64,000 bases of DNA from Siphonodentalium dalli (lineage: Eukaryota > Mollusca > Scaphopoda > Gadilida > Siphonodentaliidae), in assembly GCA_032622095.1 (NCBI GenBank), contig CP136067.1, forward strand, positions 128,171,990-128,235,989, given 5' to 3'. Shown one piece after another: positions 1 to 10,259 of the stretch. A program made the position numbers and the translations under genes. Within the stretch, counting starts at the first letter, position 1; every line of letters begins with the position of its first letter. A model generated the notes under the pieces. The model searched no databases and was not told where the DNA came from. It saw nothing but the letters and a program-made list of their open reading frames with translations.

Positions 1-465
1 GCGCACATATCTGCGCGAATGCATCTGGGTTTGCACAGATGGCACGAAACGCATTTTGGTATGTTTGTTCACCCCTGGTCAAGTGGTCCTGCAGAATTGC
101 TATGATGCTGGTGGGGCCTGCTGTTTTGCTATGATCCGGTTAGAACAAAGCGATGCTGGTGACCGCGTGCGCGTTCCGCCTCGTGTTTACATCGAAATTA
201 CGCAATTACAACACGATGTAAACATTCTGATGATCACACATGAATGCACTAAAACCTCCGGTATTCATACATTCTGCAACTCCGCGGACGTTATTTGTGG
301 AGTTTTAACCGAGTTATTGTTACACCAAAAATCCCAAGTTTAGTCGCGTTACATGACTGAAATCATCCCAGATGAAGCGACTGCTGATTTTAATAACAAA
401 GACACACATTCATTCAAAAGATATATAACGTACGCTTGAAACAAGCCCAATTTGGTATGCTAGGG
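1..465. other. No recognisable gene; anonymous sequence
   Basis: This stretch has an open frame of 95 codons at 56-343 on the plus strand, but its product has no domain, signal peptide or repeat I recognise. No splice-site pattern or conserved motif was seen. It may be the end of a feature lying outside the window. Confidence 0.4.
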
Positions 466-550
466 TCCACACTGATGTTGGTGCGGGACCAAGGTGATCT
501 TGGTGAGAATCCACAATGATGTTGGTGAGGATCCACCCTGATGTTGTTGA
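466..550. repeat. Short tandem repeat, about 22 bp x 4
   Basis: Four degenerate units of about 22 bp share the core TGATGTTGGTG, with TCCAC before it in three of them. The second unit is the most diverged (GTGATCTTGGTG). The repeat is non-coding and short. Confidence 0.6.
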
Positions 551-907
551 AATATTTTTCTTCCATATTACTGAACTAAAATCATGAACACATCGATTTC
601 AAACCCTACGAGGAGAGAAAATACAGTCCACCGTGAAGTCAGAAAGATCTTTAGAATCGAGAATCATGACCCACATATCACAAATTGGGCTATACCGTGA
701 CATTGGATACTTATTCCCAGTTACTTATTCCTTATTCGGAAACATGCAAACTTGACCAAATAAACGGTGCGGTGTGGTGGATCACCCCGTTATGTTAGAA
801 AAACCGAAAACCGAACCAGTATATAGCCCGTGCGGTTGCAACAGAGGTGGTAAAAAGGGCACCCATTGTCGTTTCCGTATCTATGGATCGATTTTAACAA
901 AATAAAC

Positions 908-1907
908 CACAGGGGCCTGTAACGCGCTCCGCTGCCCCCCCCCCCCTTGTGCTGTCCATATACGCCGCTTCTGTATACGAGCCTGCTTCACGTTAATGGT
1001 ATATAATATAGACAAGGTTAACTGTAGAAATTCACATTTTTACCATCGCTCGGCGATCGATCAAATTTAGCCCATTCACACCAGTAATGCTAACGATATA
1101 GGCACGGATTTATCGGCAAAAATTAATCTTTCAATCAATACCACAAACTCCCATCAGAACATTTCATATACATAGCATTTGATATTTTTTTAACCACCGA
1201 ATATTGTCTCCGAAGACCGTAAATTTTCGGATTGATCCGGCTCAAAATACAATGGACGATATCTTCCTCTAACTTCACCCCCGCACGGCTTACTATAATT
1301 AAAATCGGTCAAACGATCAACTGAACATCTAGCGCTCATGGAGTTCTTGTCGGCTAATAATTTATTTACTCATACAAATCAACAGATCGTCAGTAATAAA
1401 TTTCTATAGAGGAGAAATCTGTCGATAATTCCAACTTTTTTTTCATTTTTTCTTTACGAATCACGCAGCGCCTCATTTTAATATTCATTATGACCTGACC
1501 TTTCCATGACTGCTATAGTAGAAACAGCCAATCACCGCTCAGTATTAGAATCGAGGTCAGGTCATAATGAATATTAAAATCCGAAAATTTACGGTCTTCG
1601 GAGACAATATTCGGTGGTACAAAATGTATCAAATGCTATGTATATGAAAGGTTCTGATGGGAGTTTGTGGTATTGATTGAAAGATGAATTCTTCGCTGAT
1701 AAATCCGTGCCTATATCGTTAGCATTACTGGTGTGAATGGGCTAAATTTGATCGATCGCCGAGCGATGGTAAAAAGGTGAATTTCTAAAGTTACCCTTGT
1801 CTATAGTATATACCATTAACGTGAAGCAGGCGCGTATACAGAGGCGGCGTATATGGGCAGCGCAAAAAGGGGAGGGCGGACAGCGGAGCGCGTTACAGGC
1901 CCCTGTG
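908..1907. mobile_element. Fold-back element, hAT-like, 1,000 bp, 8-bp TSD
   Basis: The element begins CACAGGGGCCTGTAACGCGC and ends with its reverse complement. The 8-bp sequence AAATAAAC flanks it at 900-907 and 1908-1915. Neighbouring units of the 140-bp array show the uninterrupted site (ACCAAATAAACGGTGC), so the empty site is visible in the same window. Arms of about 325 bp (908-1230 and 1581-1907) are near-identical inverted copies around a 350-bp centre. An 8-bp duplication with a CAGGGG-type end is typical of the hAT superfamily. No transposase remains, so this is a non-autonomous fold-back derivative. The open frame at 1742-2062 (minus) is arm sequence. Confidence 0.85.
1475..1580. 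repeat. Inner palindrome, 27-bp perfect arms
   Basis: Positions 1475-1501 and 1554-1580 are perfect reverse complements (starting ATTTTAATATTCATTATGAC) separated by 52 bases. The palindrome abuts the right arm of the 908-1907 element. It may be a second small inverted-repeat insertion in its centre. Confidence 0.8.
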
Positions 1908-3169
1908 AAATAAACGGTGCAACAGGGTGGCCCACGCCATGTTATACTACAAAAACTGAAAACCGCGCGGTTGCAACAGGAGGTGGCAAACAGGGCACCC
2001 ATTGTCGTTTCGGTATTTGTGGGCCGATTTTGACTAAATAACTGTGCAGTGGTGTGGCCCACCCATACTAAACTATGAAAACTGAAAACCGCACCTCTCT
2101 AGCCCGTGTGGTTACCACGGGAGGTGGCAAAAATGGCATCCATCGCCGTTTCGGTATCTATGGACCGATTGAGCCCAAATTATTGGTGTGGTAGGGTGGC
2201 CCACCCTATGTTATGTTAGAAAAACCGAAAACCGCACCCTTCTAGCCCGTGTTGTTGCCCTAAATAATAAAACTGCAATGGGTGTTCTTTTTGCCATCTC
2301 GTGTGGGAACCACACCTGCTAGAAGGGTGCGGTTTTCGATTTTTGTAGTATAACTTGGTGTGGGCCGCCCTATCGCATGGTTTATTTGGTCAAAATCCGT
2401 CCATAAATACCGAAACAGCAATGTGTCTCCTTTTGCCACCTCCTGTGCCAACCGCGCTGGCTAGAGGTGTGCGGTTTTCGGTTTGTATAGTATATCTTGG
2501 GGTGGGCCACCCTACCGTGACGTTTATTATCGAAATCGGTCCATAAATACCGAAATGACAATTTGTGCTACCATACCACACCGTTTATTTTGTCAAAATT
2601 GCATGGTACATGAATACCGAAAAGGCAATGGGTGTCCTTTTTGCCAGCTCCCATGTCAACCGCACGGGCTAGAGGGGTGCTATTTGCGGTTTTTCTAGGA
2701 TAACTTGAGGTGGGCTACCCTACCGCACTGTTTATTTTGGATGACAATCGGTCCATAAATGTCGAAACGGCAATGGATACCCTTTGTGGCAACCGTATAC
2801 GGGCTAGATGGTGCGATTTTTGGTTTTTATAGTATAATTTGTGGTGGGTCACCCTACTGAGCCGTTTATTTGATAAAAATTGGTCCATAAATACCGAAAC
2901 GGCATTGGATATCCATTTTGCCACCTCCCGTGACAACCGCACGGGCTAGAAGTGTGCAGTTTTCGGTTATTCTATCGGTTAATCTGTACCACACGATTTA
3001 ACACCGGTACCCATGCATAATATAAAAGTGGTATTTGAAGAAGAATTGAGTTGATATTCTATAATGCCATTCACTGTATTTATATTCTATTTTAATTCTA
3101 CATCCTTGTATTTTGAAGACCGAAATATTTGTCCGAGTTTCATTTATGAATGAATTAAAACTTATAGCG

Positions 3170-3350
3170 CTATCACGGCGTAATTAAGCCATAGTACGGC
3201 GCACTTACGCTTTATATAATACGGCATATATACGCCGCATATAATACGGCATGAATACGCCGCAATTAAGCCCACAACAACGTACTTTATACGCTCTATA
3301 ATGCGGTGTATATCTGTAATACAGCGTAATTACGCCCTCTTATATGACGT
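3170..3350. repeat. Cluster of short palindromic TACGGCGTA-like motifs
   Basis: Variants of ACGGCGTAATTA, ACGGCATATATACGCCG and TACGCCGCA recur about every 15-25 bases, often as alternating reverse complements. The period is irregular. The cluster sits just beyond the 3' end of LINE A. It is non-coding. Confidence 0.5.
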
Positions 3351-3364
3351 AATAGCACAATTTA

Positions 3365-5030
3365 TCAAGATATAAGATACAATAATTGCAAAACACATCA
3401 ATGGGCAGTTGCAAGATACCGATGAGTATCATATACATAAATATTCAATACATAAACAAATTTTATAACATTCACAGCTCTTATCAACATTCCCTCAACA
3501 ATTTCTTCAAGTTTTATTATTCCGCCGAAGGAAGAATAGCCGGACTATATTGAAACCTTTGTTAATTAATTTAATATTAACATTTCTCATAATCATTGCA
3601 AGTTTATCTGCGTCATTCAAATTATTGAATTCACTATCGTGTTTTTCAATTTCGCTGAATAAATTAGATCTTAAATCATCGTATGCGTTACATTCAATGA
3701 TAAAATGAATTTCAGATTCGACACATTGTTTGTCACACATGGAACACAGCCGATTTTCTAATGGTATTATACTGGTTGCCTATGCCTCTTTTTTCTACTG
3801 TCAATGTGTGGTTGCTCCCGCGCAATCTAGAAAACATTTCGCGAACAATTTGTGATCGTGTGTGAATTAATTATGGCTAAATTTTGTATTCATCTTTAAA
3901 TATCCTATAGGTTCGTAGTTTATTTTTCCCTGTCGGTCTATCGTCATTGAATATATCATTGCGAAATACTTCCATGTGTTCTGATTTCAATGTCTTAGTC
4001 ACCATCTGTTCACGCTCCCCTGATAGTTGGCCTGCTCTATTTATTACAATGTTATAACGCGACAATTGGGTGAGCCATGTTAAAGGCAATTTACAATTCA
4101 GAGATTCTTTGTAGCATGCGGATAAGATATTATGGTCATCTACTTTTGATAGTTTTAGCATGTACCTGAAGAGTTGTAAAATGTCATCATTCGCGATAGA
4201 GAAACGGCATAACTCTGCTCTAGAAGCGTGATTTGATGCCTTTCTATTCAAACATAGAGCCCGTTTACAAAACTTTAGATGTGTTTGTTCACATGGTATG
4301 GTATCGTTGAACGGCAAATTAATGTCAGTGGACCATATCTCACATCCATACAATAAAATAGACTTAATTAGTTTATCAAATAATTTGTCTTTAATGGCGA
4401 TAGGCAACACCGGTATTGTTTTTGTTAAATTTGTTAAAAAGAACATGTCTTTTGATGCATTTTCGCTCAGGTTATCCTGTACTTTTTTCATTTTTCCATT
4501 AGATGTGAAAATTAGTCCGAAATATTTATATTCACCCACTACTTCTATTGGCATATCATCAATATTAAACACATGACCATGTTTTGTTTTTCTTGAACGA
4601 AAGATCATACATTTTGTTTTGCTTACATTAACAGACAGTCCGTTGTCAAGCGCATATTGCTCTAACTTCTTAATCCCCGATTGTAAACCTGTTGGTGATT
4701 CAGAAAACATCACCAGATCGTCTGTGAAAGTAAATGATTGAGGTTATGATCATGAACGTGTACGGGGTCACATGTTTCGTCAAAAATATTAGCTATATCA
4801 TCAATTAAAATCTTGAACAACGTCGGGGATAGAGAATAACCTTGACGGACACCTATTGTAGACAATATCAGGGGGACCAATTCCCGCCGTTGTTTAACAG
4901 AATAGTAGCCTGATTTGCAAAGAGAAGATAACGCGTCATATATATGACCATTAATTCCTACACGTTGCAATTTTTCGAATATTAGATTGACCAATGAGAA
5001 TGGAGTTCTACTGACAGGAGATGGTGGCAT
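3365..5030 (-). mobile_element. LINE A: 5'-truncated non-LTR retrotransposon
   Basis: A minus-strand LINE remnant keeps the second half of a reverse transcriptase, a C-terminal CCHC knuckle and a short 3' UTR. The 3' end, read on the minus strand, is TGCAATTATTGTATCTTATATCTTG. Its pentamer-like TATCTTA tail matches the tail of LINE D at about 36840. The upstream limit near 5030 is where recognisable reverse-transcriptase sequence stops; sequence from 5040 to 5290 looks unrelated. Clade is uncertain but is consistent with Jockey/CR1-like APE elements. No target duplication was identified. Confidence 0.85.
3507..5030 (-). pseudogene. Reverse transcriptase fragment of LINE A
   Basis: Three frames on the minus strand together encode reverse-transcriptase motif B (GVRQGYSLSPTLF), then after a frameshift near 4725 motif C as FTFTDDLVMF. 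YADD has become FTDD, with both catalytic aspartates kept. Motif D (VNVSKTKCMIF) follows, then motif E (GEYKYFGLIF) and the thumb segment (LLYGCEIW), ending DEYKI at 3877. The last frame carries CSMCDKQCVESEIHFIIEC, the zinc-knuckle-like tail common in these LINEs, then ends at 3507. At least two frameshifts make it non-functional. The half from KLFDKLI onward is clearly homologous to the frame of LINE D at 35704-36453. Confidence 0.88.
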
Positions 5031-5039
5031 ATTAGGTTC

Positions 5040-5766
5040 ACCTTGATTAACACCGACCCCATATTGAAAGCCACAGGGGGTATATGGATTCATATGGGGC
5101 CGATAGACGCCATTTTGTTTTTCCTGGAACTTTGCCGCTTCGGGGATATTTTCGGTGTATTTGGCGCAAAAAAGGGATATCTGTCGAAAATAATTTTCTG
5201 TGAATTTAAAAACATAGTACCATGTACCAAAACCTGCATGTGATATATTTGGTGTAAACATATTTTATTCCAATCAAAATAATAACACATTTAAACATTG
5301 GACAAACATTTTACAGTAAGATAGAATAATATAAGTAATCGATTGATTGGAAAGGGGATTAAACAACAAGCCCAAGGGCTTTTATTAAGTTTGCTCCCCT
5401 TTTGTTTCGCGCCCGCTCTTCATTAAGTGTAGAGGGGGTCGGACGGGAAAGAGATGGGACGAGAAAGAGATAGAGAGGATGAGAGAGAGGGAGAGATATA
5501 TAAAGGGGATGAGATGATGGGAGAGGGGGTAGTGGTGAGGAGTTTTCAATAATTGAGTTGAGTTGTTGCGTAATAATAATAATAATAATGATGCTCGTCG
5601 GTAGTATTCTTCGTGCGTCAGGCGCCATGGGAAGGGATTAAGCTCAGCTATTAATTGGTTGCATTGGTCACTATGTAATTAAACATATGTAGTGTGGAAT
5701 ATCATGCTGCCGCAAAACTCGACCAGAATCCAAAGCAATTCGTTATCCGTACAGGTGATAGAATCA
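5040..5766. other. Anonymous sequence with a purine-rich tract
   Basis: No gene is recognised. From 5423 to 5555 the plus strand is almost all purines (GAGAGAGG, GGGACGAGAAAGAGATAG and similar), a simple-sequence tract. A short AAT run follows at 5574-5588. The 89-codon minus frame at 5359-5628 is a translation of these tracts. Confidence 0.55.
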
Positions 5767-7405
5767 TGGGAATCTTTTTGTTCTCATGCTATATGTCTGA
5801 ACTGCATTAAATATTTGTTTGTTTTCGCGAAGGCTAAGCTCCCTATATCCCCGCAATAGAGTGTTCTCAGATAAGGCAACATTGGGTAGGGAGTCATACA
5901 GTTCTCTGCTGGGCTCTTGATAAAATGTACATTCAAAGAGATAGTGGTAAGTTGTCTCAAGTTCCCCACATAAACAGAAGGGGAATTTTTTACATGATTA
6001 TCGGTCAGGTCACAACTCAGGTGGCTACATTTCAGTCTTAACCGGGTATGAAGGATATGAGATTAACGGCATTTACTATGATAAAAATGGGCAGGTGGAC
6101 GCATATTGTCACTGTTTCCTTTTTAAATTCTTCGATTGTACTGCTGCCCTTTGTAGATTCCGGCAGTTTGTTCCATTCAGTAATTGCCGCTGGTAAGAAC
6201 GAATCCATATAATAGCCATAGTTAATATCCGAGAGTAGTCTTATATGTTCAAATCTGAAGTTATATCTGGAATTATTTGCCTGGATTGGTCGTACATAGT
6301 TTCTTAAGATTGATGGGGCAGTTCCACGTATCATTTTACAAAATTGGCATAGCTTGTGTTTTCTACGACGTGAGGAGAGGAGTTCCCAGCCAGAAAACCT
6401 GTTACTATTCGGGCCATTTCATACTGAACCTTTTCAATGTCATCACTAAGATAATCAGGGTAGTTATCCCAAACAGGGGAGGCATATTTCAGTATTGGTC
6501 GGATAAATCTATAATTTATTTTTTCAAGCGTTACTCTGTTTAGCCTGTATCTGTGTTTACGTACTATATTTACTCGACTCCATGCTTTGTCAAGCATAGA
6601 TCTGATGTCGATACCCCATGAGCCCATGTTGTCGAAAGTAAGTCCCAAATGCTTATGGCTGTCAACCTCAACAATTGTCGCAGTTCCCATGGTCAGGTGT
6701 GGATGATATACTGGTGTTTCTTTCCTGGAGATTAAGAGAGCTTCCGTTTCCAGGGGATTAAATGTTACAAGCCATTCTGATACCCAACACATGAGAGTTT
6801 CGAGGTAATCGTTGACTAGTTTTGCGGCCAGAGTGGGGTCTTCGATAGTAAGGAAAGACGAATGTTGCACCGTATATTTTCGGTTATATCATTAATATAA
6901 ATTAAAAACAGAAGTGGGCCTAATACTAAAACTTGTGGGACACCGGCTGTTACATCGTGTAAATCCGAGTGTGTGCCGTCTATGACAACTTGTTGTTGCC
7001 GGCATTCCAGATACGATTTCATTAAGTTATACAAGTTTCCTCTTATACCAATTTTCGTCAGTTTGTTCAAGGGGCCACGGGGCCAGACTTTATCGAATGC
7101 TTTACTTATGTCGCAGAATATACACCGGACCTCTTTTCCGCCGCCCAGTGATCGACATATATTGTCATATATTTCGGTAAGTTGGAAAACTGTTTAGTCA
7201 TTGCGCATAAAACCAGCTTGATAAATGATAGGAGTTTGTTTTCATCGAGAAATTCCCATAGATATTTATAAATGAATTTTTCATAGACCTTTGAGATGCA
7301 GCTTAGTAGGGAAATTGGTCGATAGTTTGATATAAGACTGGGATCACCGCTCTTGAATATAGGTGTAACATGGGAACGCTTCCACTGGGTGGGTAGTAGC
7401 TGTTT
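5767..7405 (-). mobile_element. LINE B: 5'-truncated Jockey/CR1-like element
   Basis: A second, unrelated LINE family lies on the minus strand. Coding similarity starts abruptly at about 7405, where it meets a 122-bp tandem repeat. It continues to a stop near 5767. The 3' UTR and tail were not delimited, and no target duplication was seen. The reverse transcriptase is closer in sequence to LINE C than to LINE A (GVPQ.VLGPLLFLIYIND, WLVTFNP and KHLGLTF blocks). Confidence 0.83.
5767..7405 (-). pseudogene. Reverse transcriptase of LINE B, catalytic box deleted
   Basis: Reading the minus strand, the pieces are: PTQWKRSHVTPIFKSGD and SNYRPISLLSCISKVYEK (about 7280-7390); CDISKAFDKVWPRGPLNKL, motif A (about 7060-7120); GVPQVLVLGPLLFLIYIND, motif B (about 6890-6950); WLVTFNPLETEALLISRK; and HKHLGLTFDNMGSWG. 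The thumb region carries RPILKYASPVWD. The C-terminus contains RLKCSHLSCDLTDNH and CLCGELETTYHYLFEC (5900-6050). Between motif B and the TIEDP segment the expected F/YADD box is missing at a frame break near 6870-6890. It was therefore deleted, and the enzyme is dead regardless of other frameshifts. Confidence 0.85.
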
Positions 7406-7407
7406 TC

Positions 7408-7690
7408 GGAAACGGGTGGAGCTATCGACTTGAAATTTGGTATGTGAATGTATCTTGCTCCGGGTACGAATTTTATCGGGTCGCCGAGCCCGTGCGACGC
7501 CCGTGCAGCGCGTGCGCAGACGAGATCTCGGAAAAGGGTGGAGCTATCGACTTGAAATTTGCTATGTGAATGTATCTTGCCCCGGATACGAATTTTATCG
7601 GGTCGCCGAGCCCGTGCGACGCAAGCTTCGCGCATGCGCAGACCAGATCTCGGAAACGGGTGGAGCTATCGACTTGAAATTTGGTTAAAT
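7408..7690. repeat. 122-bp tandem repeat, 2.3 copies
   Basis: Units start GGAAACGGGTGGAGCTATCG at 7408, 7530 (GGAAAAGGG) and 7652, an exact 122-bp spacing. The second unit differs from the first by a few substitutions and one block (CCCGTGCAGCGCGTGC versus CAAGCTTCGCGCATGC). It is GC-rich relative to its surroundings. The frames at 7303-7635 and 7437-7688 are translations of the repeat. Confidence 0.9.
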
Positions 7691-7744
7691 TAAAAAAATG
7701 TCCTGGTTCTCAAAAAAGCCATGAGACGAATGCCGCCGCCTGCA

Positions 7745-7777
7745 ATATATATATGTGTGTGTGTGTGTATGTGTGGG
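7745..7777. repeat. AT/GT dinucleotide microsatellite
   Basis: A run of ATATATAT followed by GTGTGTGTGTGTATGTGTG. Confidence 0.85.
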
Positions 7778-7789
7778 TACTTCGTGGAA

Positions 7790-8040
7790 TCGAAAACGGT
7801 TGGACAGATTGAGCTCAAATTTCGCATATAACTGTAACATCCCACGGACACCGCCGTGATCGCGTTTTGGAGAAGCTCAGAGCACCGTTCCTCCATTCCC
7901 AATCATCAAAATCACCGCAATCGGCACTTCGGGGTTAATAGCGTTGATATATAAAGAGCGTTCGTTTTCCGCAGTGTCTATATAAAGAGCGTCATTTTCG
8001 CCATCTACTTATCTGTATGACGGGAGTCTGTAGCATGTCG
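7790..8040 (+). repeat. Dispersed repeat V, copy 1
   Basis: It shares about 235 bp with 9141-9375 in the same orientation. The shared blocks include GAGCTCAAATTTCG, ACGGACACCGCC, GTCGCGTTTTGGAGAAGC and TATATAAAGAGCGT (twice). It is followed at 8050-8110 by the GAGAGATTTCACGACGGGAA module also seen at 8940-9130 and 13690-13915. No coding capacity is evident. Confidence 0.8.
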
Positions 8041-8119
8041 CTAATTATGCAGAGAGATTTCACGACGGGAAGCGTTTGTTTTCAATTCAATGCAATGTTA
8101 TCGCTCGAAATATTCTAAA

Positions 8120-8816
8120 GAGAAGATGTGACAAAATAAGCCCAGATCAGCTGATTCTCCCATTTTGAACCCCAACGTACAGTTGCGCGTGCAGTTACGC
8201 GGACGGACACATAATTTAAATAATTGTGACGTAACGATACCGATTGACCTCAAAATTTGATGCGATTCATTTTTTAAAGTTTCGGAAATTCTCTGTAAAA
8301 ATTGTGTTTATTCTGACCGAACAAGCATGGCACTTGGAACGGAATATTGTGAAGATGCTGATGGTGTGTGTAAATAATGTTGGTTCATACAGGAAATGTT
8401 TGGAAATCGTGCTAAAAGTAGAAAGATAAGTTTCGAAGTGACGATATTTTAATCATCGACGTAAACAAACTCTCGAAGTGCAACACGTGGAAATTCAGCT
8501 CGGAACTGGATAAATGTAATGTTCACATGGAATTGTTCGTAGTTCATTTTACTGGAATATATATGACATCGTCCGAATCATCGGAGTCGATAATAGGTAA
8601 GATTCTTCTTCATTTTACCACTTTATTAACTGCTTCTGCATCATCGTTAGCAGTTCGTTTCTGTTCAACCATATTTGAGCCGCAGAAAGTGAAAATAGTT
8701 CCGGCTTAGACGGAACTGTCTAAAATCGCGTGCTCTCACCCGTGACGTAATTCACAGGTGTGACATTATCACTTTTAACTCACCAAGAAATCCTTATAAA
8801 TCACGTCTAAGTGTGT
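8120..8816. other. Anonymous stretch
   Basis: Two short open frames (8244-8429 and 8527-8709, plus) lack recognisable motifs. I see no RNA gene, repeat or mobile-element end here. Confidence 0.35.
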
Positions 8817-9137
8817 AATAAATTGTTTTAATTAAATTTTTTGTTTCTGGCGGAAAACATTACCCGATGAAATCCCCCCTTCCTAGGAACGACAGACAAC
8901 GCATTCTTTGTTTTCTTTTTTTTAACCTGCCCGTACCCGTCCTAATGTCGTGAAATCTCTCTGCATAATATTTCGAGCGATAACATTGCATTGAATTGAA
9001 AACAAACACTTCCCGTCGTGAAATCTCTCTACGATAACATTGCATTGAATTGAAAACAAACGCTTCCCGTCGTGAAATCTCTCTGCATAATATTTCGAGT
9101 CTGCCGTACCAGGCCTAATGTCGTGAAATCTCTCTGC
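8817..9137 (+). repeat. Left arm of a ~5.2-kb inverted repeat
   Basis: This arm is the reverse complement of 13681-14035, including CGATGAAATCCCCCC, TTCCTAGGAACGACAGAC, AACCTGCCCGTACCCGTCC and the module GTCGTGAAATCTCTCTGC. Inside the arm that module recurs about every 60-75 bases with GCGATAACATTGCATTGAAT. The open frames here (8860-9045 and 8922-9176, minus) are mirror copies of those at 13689-14026, so they reflect duplication rather than conserved coding. Confidence 0.85.
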
Positions 9138-9140
9138 CCC

Positions 9141-9375
9141 ATCGAGCTCAAATTTCGTATATAAGTGTAAAATCACACGGACACCGCCATGGTCGCGTTT
9201 TGGAGAAGCTCAGAGCACCGTTTCTCCCTTCCCAATCATCAAAATCACCACAATCGGCACTTCGGGATTAATAGCGTTGATATATAAAGAGCGTTCATTT
9301 TCCGCAGTGTCTATATAAAGAGCGTCGTTTTCACTATCTACTTATCTGTATGATACTATGACGGGAGTCTGATTG
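9141..9375 (+). repeat. Dispersed repeat V, copy 2
   Basis: Same blocks and orientation as 7790-8040. It lies between the left inverted arm and repeat T copy 1. It has no matching counterpart in the right arm, so it was probably inserted or copied after the inversion formed. Confidence 0.78.
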
Positions 9376-9385
9376 CCGTAGCCTG

Positions 9386-10250
9386 TAGTGTGGTCGTGGT
9401 ACGCAAAAAAAGGGGTCAACCCAGAAGAAATTGGTATACAAGCGATCTCGGTGTCATTCAACGCGGGAGAATCTCTGCTACAACATATCCAAAATCCGCT
9501 AAAATCCGCTTTGGGCAAAATCCAGGATACAAGATGGCGTCCAACATGGCCGCCTTTAGTCAAAAGAGATTCTGACTGAGATTAATTCGACATAATGAGA
9601 ACAAATGTTGCCATATTAATACAAATGTATACATTTTTGCGAAGGTAATGTATTATGCCACATATCTATAGAAAAAATGGAACCCCTCGCCCCAGATGGC
9701 TGCCAAAATGGTGGCCTAAACTCGAAAATTTGAAATTTTTGCCTAATATCTTAAAGATCAATTCCTGTTGTTTCATAATTGTTCAGACTGGCGACATTGA
9801 TTAGTCATATTCATGTTAATTCATCATCGGAGCAATGGAAGATACCATAAATGGGGTCCCAGTCTCATATACACCCTCAAAAATTTGATTTTACAGAACG
9901 CGGTATAAAATTCCACAAAAATCGCCATTGGGATTCCAGTTGTATATCAACAAGAAATGGACAGAACTGCACAATGTAAGTTGGGCATACCATTATCTAT
10001 AATTACTCCAATTCAATGAAACCCAAATTGGCGCTTTGTCTTAAAATGGCTGCCAAAATGGCGGTCAAAATATGGAAAATGGCAGATATTTAGAATGGTC
10101 GTCAGAGGGTTAGACCCAGAAGAAATTGGTAAAGAAACGGTTTTGTTGTCATTCGACGCGGGAGAATCTCGTGTATAACATATCCAAAATCCGCTAAAAT
10201 CCGCTTTGGGGAAAATACAGAATTCAAGATGGCGTCCAACATGGTCGCCA
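9386..10250 (+). repeat. Repeat T, copy 1 (truncated, with a second start)
   Basis: It begins TAGTGTGGTCGT, followed by CCAGAAGAAATTGGTAT and ATCCAAAATCCGCTAAAATC. The copy follows the T sequence seen at 12581-13672 and 62908-64000, as far as about 10090 (AATGGCGGTCAAAATATGG). The T start then recurs at 10096-10250 (GTCGTCAGAGGGTTAGACCC). The sequence is rich in ATGGC/GCCAT motifs and has no long frame. Confidence 0.85.
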
Positions 10251-10259
10251 ATAATAATG

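Larger units (their letters stand above)
735..2975. repeat. Tandem array of ~140-bp units with an orientation switch
   Basis: Units share the blocks AAATAAACGGTGC, GGGTGGCCCACCC, AAAACCGAAAACCGCACC, CTAGCCCGTG, GGAGGTGGCAAAA and CGTTTCGGTATTTATGG. From about 735 to 907 and from 1908 to 2262 they read in one orientation. From about 2263 to 2975 the same blocks read as reverse complements (CCATAAATACCGAAA at 2399, 2542, 2752 and 2882). The array is therefore head-to-head, with a junction near 2263. Unit lengths vary because some units are partial. Open frames in it (for example 2260-2451 and 2390-2581, minus) are repeat translations, not genes. The first block is interrupted by the 1,000-bp element at 908-1907. 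Confidence 0.75.

Noticed and set aside
5359..5628. Serine/proline-rich 89-codon protein
   Set aside because: It is a translation of the purine-rich simple-sequence tract on the opposite strand.
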